Part shown: positions 61,161 through 64,000 of the stretch, in pieces
How positions within the stretch are numbered: the stretch's first letter is position 1
Layout of the letters: every line of letters begins with the position of its first letter
Assembly (NCBI GenBank): GCA_045544455.1
Contig: JAZPYZ010000018.1
Coordinates: 13,987-77,986 of the forward strand
Source of the DNA: JAZPYZ01 sp045544455
Lineage (GTDB): Bacteria; Bacillota; Clostridia; Oscillospirales; Acutalibacteraceae
DNA: 64,000 bases
Direction: 5' to 3'
The notes under the pieces: model-generated
Databases searched by the model: none
Told to the model about the DNA's origin: nothing
What the model saw: the letters and a program-made list of their open reading frames with translations, nothing else
Made by a program: the position numbers and the translations under genes

Positions 61161-61196
61161 AACGGCACGGAATTCTATTCCGTGCCGTTGTGTTTG
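61161..61196 (+). terminator. Terminator after icd
   Basis: AACGGCACGGAAT / ATTCCGTGCCGTT perfect stem followed by T-rich sequence. Confidence 0.85.
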
Positions 61197-61236
61197 TCTG
61201 TTCGAACAAGCGCGAAATTTGCCGATAATTTCCCTC

Positions 61237-61265
61237 TTGACAATCGATTGCAAATGTGATATCCT
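61237..61265 (+). promoter_or_regulatory. Promoter of the initiator tRNA gene
   Basis: TTGACA, 17-base spacer, TATCCT, 26 bases before the mature tRNA start. Confidence 0.75.
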
Positions 61266-61291
61266 TATCTTCGCTGATAAAGCGCCTATAT

Positions 61292-61368
<77 letters not shown>

Positions 61369-61402
61369 AAAACTCTCGTTCTTCGGAACGGGAGTTTTTT
61401 TA
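61369..61402 (+). terminator. Terminator after tRNA-fMet
   Basis: AACTCTCGTTC / GAACGGGAGTT stem with TTCG loop and T-run. Confidence 0.85.
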
Positions 61403-61403
61403 T

Positions 61404-61590
61404 CCAAGCCGACAGGCTTGGTATATCATCACGCTTTAGCGTGTATATCATCAAAGGCGCCGAGCCGCCTTTGCATCTCATCACACCTTTAGGTGTGCAT
61501 AAAAACTGTCGGCTTGATGATATACAAAACTAAAGTTTTGATGACATGCAATTCCTTGCGGAATTGATGATATACAACGGCAAGCCGTTG
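61404..61590. repeat. Array of seven different palindromes with conserved linkers
   Basis: Palindromes at 61404-61421, 61430-61443, 61453-61472, 61482-61497, 61526-61539, 61549-61566 and 61575-61590. Each has a different stem (examples: CCAAGCC/GGCTTGG, CACACC/GGTGTG, CAACGGC/GCCGTTG) and a loop of 2 to 6 bases. Linkers in the left half read TATATCATCA (or CATCTCATCA); in the right half the complement TGATGATATAC. AAGCCGACAG (61406-61415) is complementary to CTGTCGGCTT (61506-61515), so the left half can fold back on itself. Directly upstream of the four-helix-bundle gene. Confidence 0.9.
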
Positions 61591-61637
61591 ATTTTACTTG
61601 TAATTTGAAGTATAATCAATACAGAGGAAGTGAGATT

Positions 61638-61985
61638 ATGCCCAAGAATTATTTGCTTATATATTCCGAACAATTAGCAACCGACATTGAATTACTTTGC
61701 CAAAGTATAAAAGCGCCTTCAAATACTTCGTTCCAAATTCGCAAAAGTTCAACCAGTGTTTATGCTAATATCCGCGAAGCAAATTATGGTCAAAGTAGGG
61801 CAGATATGCTTTCTAAATTTGAAATAGCACTTAAAGAATGTAGTGAAACAGAAGGTTGGTTGCAACTTTTATTTAATACAAATTCTATTGATGAAGATGT
61901 ATATAAAAAGAACAGAAATCTTTGTGGGCGTATAAGACGAATTTTAATTTCAAGTTCTAAAACTTTGAAGGGGAATTCAAAATGA
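61638..61985 (+). CDS. Four-helix-bundle protein (S23/Avd-like family)
   Basis: 115 residues, entirely helical: LIYSEQLATDIELLC, SFQIRKSSTSVYANIREANY, SRADMLSKFEIALKECSETEGWLQLL and NRNLCGRIRRILISSS make four antiparallel helices. The family includes proteins encoded in 23S rRNA intervening sequences and the Avd accessory protein of diversity-generating retroelements. The start at 61638 follows AGAGGAAGTGAG. Overlaps the ATPase gene by 4 bases, so the two are translationally coupled. No reverse transcriptase lies nearby. AT-rich. Confidence 0.88.
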   Translation: MPKNYLLIYSEQLATDIELLCQSIKAPSNTSFQIRKSSTSVYANIREANYGQSRADMLSKFEIALKECSETEGWLQLLFNTNSIDEDVYKKNRNLCGRIRRILISSSKTLKGNSK

Positions 61986-62713
61986 ACACAGCAAACTACA
62001 TAAGCAGTATTCTTTTTGACAATTTCTTAGAAAAAAACTCCTATCTGAATGATTTGCCTATTATTAAATATCTTGCAGATAATAAAGAACTAAAGTTTGC
62101 TTCCAATATTACTTTTTTCGTAGGCGAAAACGGCACTGGTAAATCTACCTTGTTGGAGGCAATAGCAGTTGCGTATGGTTTTAATGCTGAAGGCGGCACA
62201 AAAAACTTTTCGTTTTCCACTAAGGATACGCATTCGGAACTTTCCGAACATTTAACCTTAATTAAAAGAGATTATGCAAAAGACGGTTTCTTTTTACGTG
62301 CGGAAAGTTTATATAATGCTGCTACCTATATTGATGAGGTCAAAGCAACCCACAACTATGGTAATGTTTCTTTGCATAATCAATCTCATGGGGAAAGTTT
62401 TCTATCTATAGTACAAAATCGCTTTAGCGGAAAAGGTTTATATCTTTTAGACGAGCCCGAAGCAGCACTTTCTCCTATGCGGTTAATGACTTTAATTGTT
62501 GAAATGGATAGTCTGTTGAAAAACAATTCTCAATTTATAATTGCAACCCATTCACCGATTTTAATGGCATTTCCAAATGCAGAAATATTACAGTTTTCTG
62601 AATCAGGAATTGAAAAGGTGAAATATTATGAAACTGAGCATTATAAAACAACAAAACTTTTTGTTGAGGAACCTGAGAAAATGATTCATCATTTAATTGG
62701 TTCTAATAATTGA
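61982..62713 (+). CDS. ABC-type/AAA_21 family ATPase
   Basis: 243 residues. Walker A GENGTGKST (~47-55), a signature-like SHGES, Walker B LYLLDEPEAALSP, and the His switch IATHSP. No coiled coil, nuclease or membrane domain, so it is a short, stand-alone head domain of the SMC/RecF type, as in COG3910-like predicted ATPases. Start overlaps the four-helix gene (ATGA). Partners of this kind occur in defence and mobile elements, but the role here is inference. Strongly AT-rich. Confidence 0.88.
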   Translation: MNTANYISSILFDNFLEKNSYLNDLPIIKYLADNKELKFASNITFFVGENGTGKSTLLEAIAVAYGFNAEGGTKNFSFSTKDTHSELSEHLTLIKRDYAKDGFFLRAESLYNAATYIDEVKATHNYGNVSLHNQSHGESFLSIVQNRFSGKGLYLLDEPEAALSPMRLMTLIVEMDSLLKNNSQFIIATHSPILMAFPNAEILQFSESGIEKVKYYETEHYKTTKLFVEEPEKMIHHLIGSNN

Positions 62714-62770
62714 AAATTAACGGTTTTCAGTGCCCTTTCATTCGTGCCACTAAGTTCAAAACACCCATAA

Positions 62771-62803
62771 AAATCCGATACCCAAACGGGTATCGGATTT
62801 TTT
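62771..62803 (+). terminator. Terminator after the ATPase gene
   Basis: AATCCGATACCC / GGGTATCGGATT perfect stem and T-run. Confidence 0.9.
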
Positions 62804-62815
62804 ATTGTGCAGGAA

Positions 62816-62980
62816 ACGGGTTGGATGCACGCGCTTAGAGGGTAATGAGCCCGAAGGGCGAATAACCTGCTTTGCCATCGACCGCCGCCGGTGGCGGATA
62901 CAGGGAGATGGCAAAGGGGCAGCGGTCAAAATCGGTAACGGCGATAGCCGTGACCACCGATTTTGGGTACCGCAACCCGT
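62816..62980 (+). ncRNA. Candidate multi-stem structured RNA next to the right attachment repeat
   Basis: 165 bases. The closing stem ACGGGTTG (62816-62823) pairs with CAACCCGT (62973-62980). Inside are three hairpins: GCCC/GGGC at 62849-62859; CTTTGCCATC/GATGGCAAAG (62870-62879, 62907-62916) with inner CCGCC/GGCGG; and AAAATCGGT/ACCGATTTT (62928-62936, 62956-62964) with inner ACGGC/GCCGT. GC-rich, unlike the AT-rich element genes. No protein of recognisable type in any frame. Confidence 0.5.
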
Positions 62981-63015
62981 AAGGTCGTTGGTTCAAGTCC
63001 AGCTCCCGCAACCAA
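62974..63015 (+). repeat. Right attachment repeat (partial tRNA-fMet)
   Basis: 42 bases repeating the tRNA-fMet anticodon-stem-to-CCA segment with a T inserted after AACCCG. The 5' half of the tRNA is missing, so it is not a functional tRNA gene. Confidence 0.88.
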
Positions 63016-63045
63016 CATTGCGAACCGAAAAAGATATCGGTTCGG

Positions 63046-63082
63046 AAAACCCAGAAACCACAACGGTTTCTGGGTTTTTTTA
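63046..63082 (+). terminator. Terminator beyond the right repeat
   Basis: AACCCAGAAACC / GGTTTCTGGGTT stem with T-run. Confidence 0.85.
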
Positions 63083-63170
63083 TGCCATTTTTTAAAGTAT
63101 GATTAAAAAGATATCATTTCCCAAAATCGACCTATGGGGAGGACTTGAACTAAATACTTGAGCTTTTAGG

Positions 63171-63213
63171 AGCAGACACTGCGATTATGTTCGCAGTGTA
63201 TGCTCTTTTTTTG
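63171..63213. terminator. Hairpin in front of the PadR gene
   Basis: GAGCA-ACACTGCGA / TTCGCAGTGT-TGCTC stem followed by seven T residues. The rest of 63083-63240 contains no gene; a short TTGAACT...GGGAGG stretch near 63137-63151 looks like a decayed tRNA T-arm on the minus strand. Confidence 0.75.
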
Positions 63214-63242
63214 ATTTCTTTTTGACGCTTTTGCAAAATCTA

Positions 63243-63271
63243 TTGACAAAAACAATACTTCGCGATATGAT
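63243..63271 (+). promoter_or_regulatory. Promoter/operator of the PadR gene
   Basis: TTGACA, 17-base spacer, TATGAT; an ATAC-N13-GTAT dyad overlaps the -10, as in self-regulated PadR operators. Confidence 0.7.
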
Positions 63272-63295
63272 GTATTATGCAATAGGAGGTATTAT

Positions 63296-63616
63296 ATGGA
63301 TATTCAGTTAAAGCGAGGTCTTTTAGATGTATGTGTGTTGGCTGCGATTAAAAGCGAAGATTCATACGGATATAAGATCATAAAAGATATGAAGCCGTAC
63401 ATTGAACTTTCCGAATCGACCTTATATACCATTCTAAAACGTTTAGAAACCGCAAATATGCTGACCGTCCGCACCGCAGAGCATGGCGGCAGGCTTCGGA
63501 AATATTACCGGATAACCAGCGAGGGACTAAAACGTATTGAGGATTTCAAGGATGAGTGGAAAGAAATTCTGTCTATATATCGATTCGTAACCAAGGAGGA
63601 TAATGGCAATGAGTAA
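63296..63616 (+). CDS. PadR-family transcriptional regulator
   Basis: 106 residues, winged helix: QLKRGLLDVCVLAAIKSEDSYGYKIIKDM and the wing STLYTILKRLETANMLTVRT. Short form without the long C-terminal helix domain. AGGAGG ribosome site. Overlaps the DUF1700 gene by 8 bases; PadR-DUF1700(HAAS) pairs are common in Firmicutes, where the membrane protein interacts with the regulator. Confidence 0.93.
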   Translation: MDIQLKRGLLDVCVLAAIKSEDSYGYKIIKDMKPYIELSESTLYTILKRLETANMLTVRTAEHGGRLRKYYRITSEGLKRIEDFKDEWKEILSIYRFVTKEDNGNE

Positions 63617-64000
63617 GCAAGAGTTTCTTGTGCAATTACGCAAAGGTTTGTCAGGCTTACCCCAGGAGGACATTGAGGAACGCTTGACCTTTTACAGTGA
63701 AATGATAGATGATCGAATGGAAGAAGGGCTGTCAGAATTGGAAGCTGTAAGTGCGATTGGAACGGTGAATGCTATTATTACACAAATTTTATCAGACACA
63801 CCACTTACAAAACTTGTTAAAGAGAAAGCTAAACCAAAAAGAACGGTGAAGCCTTTGGAAATTGTACTTCTCATATTAGGTTCTCCAATATGGCTTTCGC
63901 TTTTAATTGCAGCATTTGCAATAATTCTTGCCGCCTACATTGTAGTATGGTCTGTTGTCATTACATTATGGTCAATAGAAGCATCTTTTGCGGCGTGCAC
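63609..64000 (+). CDS. DUF1700 (HAAS-domain) membrane protein, 3' truncated by window
   Basis: At least 130 residues. The N-terminal HAAS motif is SKQEFLVQLRKGLSGLPQED followed by ERLTFYSEMIDDRMEEG; a hydrophobic stretch begins at about residue 85 (LILLGSPIWLSLLIAAFAI-like). ATG at 63609 is 8 bases after AAGGAGG. The gene continues past the window end. AT-rich, as is PadR. Confidence 0.9.
   Translation, partial: MSKQEFLVQLRKGLSGLPQEDIEERLTFYSEMIDDRMEEGLSELEAVSAIGTVNAIITQILSDTPLTKLVKEKAKPKRTVKPLEIVLLILGSPIWLSLLIAAFAIILAAYIVVWSVVITLWSIEASFAAC

Noticed and set aside
61404..61590. CRISPR array
   Set aside because: Palindromes differ from one another and the conserved parts are short linkers of about 10 bases that flip orientation; there are no cas genes and no 25-40 base identical repeats.
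61404..63015. Diversity-generating retroelement
   Set aside because: The four-helix protein resembles Avd, but no reverse transcriptase, template repeat or variable target gene is present in the window.
62805..63095. A 96-codon open frame across the structured RNA and right tRNA repeat
   Set aside because: It reads through hairpins and tRNA-derived sequence, lacks a ribosome site, and its product resembles no family.

Overview
The window looks like a chromosomal segment of a spore-forming, anaerobic, probably gut-dwelling Firmicute (class Clostridia, Oscillospirales-like). The reasons are spoVAC and spoVAD, two glycyl-radical enzymes with their activases, a microcompartment shell protein, a serpin, strong AGGAGG-type ribosome sites, consensus sigma-A promoters, and moderately high GC in the core genes. 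Three stretches are clearly more AT-rich than the core: about 15.4-21.5 kb, 61.4-62.7 kb and 63.1-64.0 kb. They look horizontally acquired.

Layout. 1-7.5 kb is a translation/RNA operon: infB (cut by the window edge), rbfA, nrnA, truB, a ribF fused to a HAD phosphatase, rpsO and pnp. 7.5-14.9 kb holds a solute-binding lipoprotein, a DMT exporter, aspS-hisS, mgsA and a lone minD. 15.0-28.1 kb is a broken spoVA locus. spoVAC and spoVAD, normally adjacent, lie about 11.6 kb apart. The gap holds AT-rich cargo (AraC regulator, exporter, six-hairpin glycosidase, polysaccharide deacetylase, beta-galactosidase fragment), two further in-frame copies of the spoVAC 3' end, a TetR-controlled membrane gene pair, and pflB-pflA behind a ZTP riboswitch.

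28-40 kb holds a solitary phage-tail-like gene, MATE transporters, a GH3 glucosidase, a FAD oxidoreductase, two tandem sugar isomerases and a DeoR regulator; this is probably a sugar or glycoside catabolic region. 40-50.6 kb holds proline biosynthesis (proB, proA), HAD phosphatases, an SPFH protein, a Cu/Zn-SOD-like protein, a divergent NlpC/P60 and serpin lipoprotein pair, and a DUF1846 protein. 50.8-55 kb is a reduced microcompartment locus (eutP, eutS, activase, glycyl-radical dehydratase) whose visible active-site residues match B12-independent glycerol/diol dehydratase. 55-61.2 kb holds a PHP phosphoesterase with a structured leader, small conserved genes, a 42-residue Asn/Gln-rich gene, a sugar isomerase and icd.

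61.3-63.1 kb is the most unusual segment. An initiator tRNA gene is followed by a 1.65 kb element flanked by a repeat of the tRNA 3' half. The element holds an array of seven different palindromes joined by conserved linkers, a four-helix-bundle protein, an overlapping ABC-type ATPase and a predicted multi-stem RNA at the right junction. It has no integrase. The window ends in an AT-rich PadR/DUF1700 pair.
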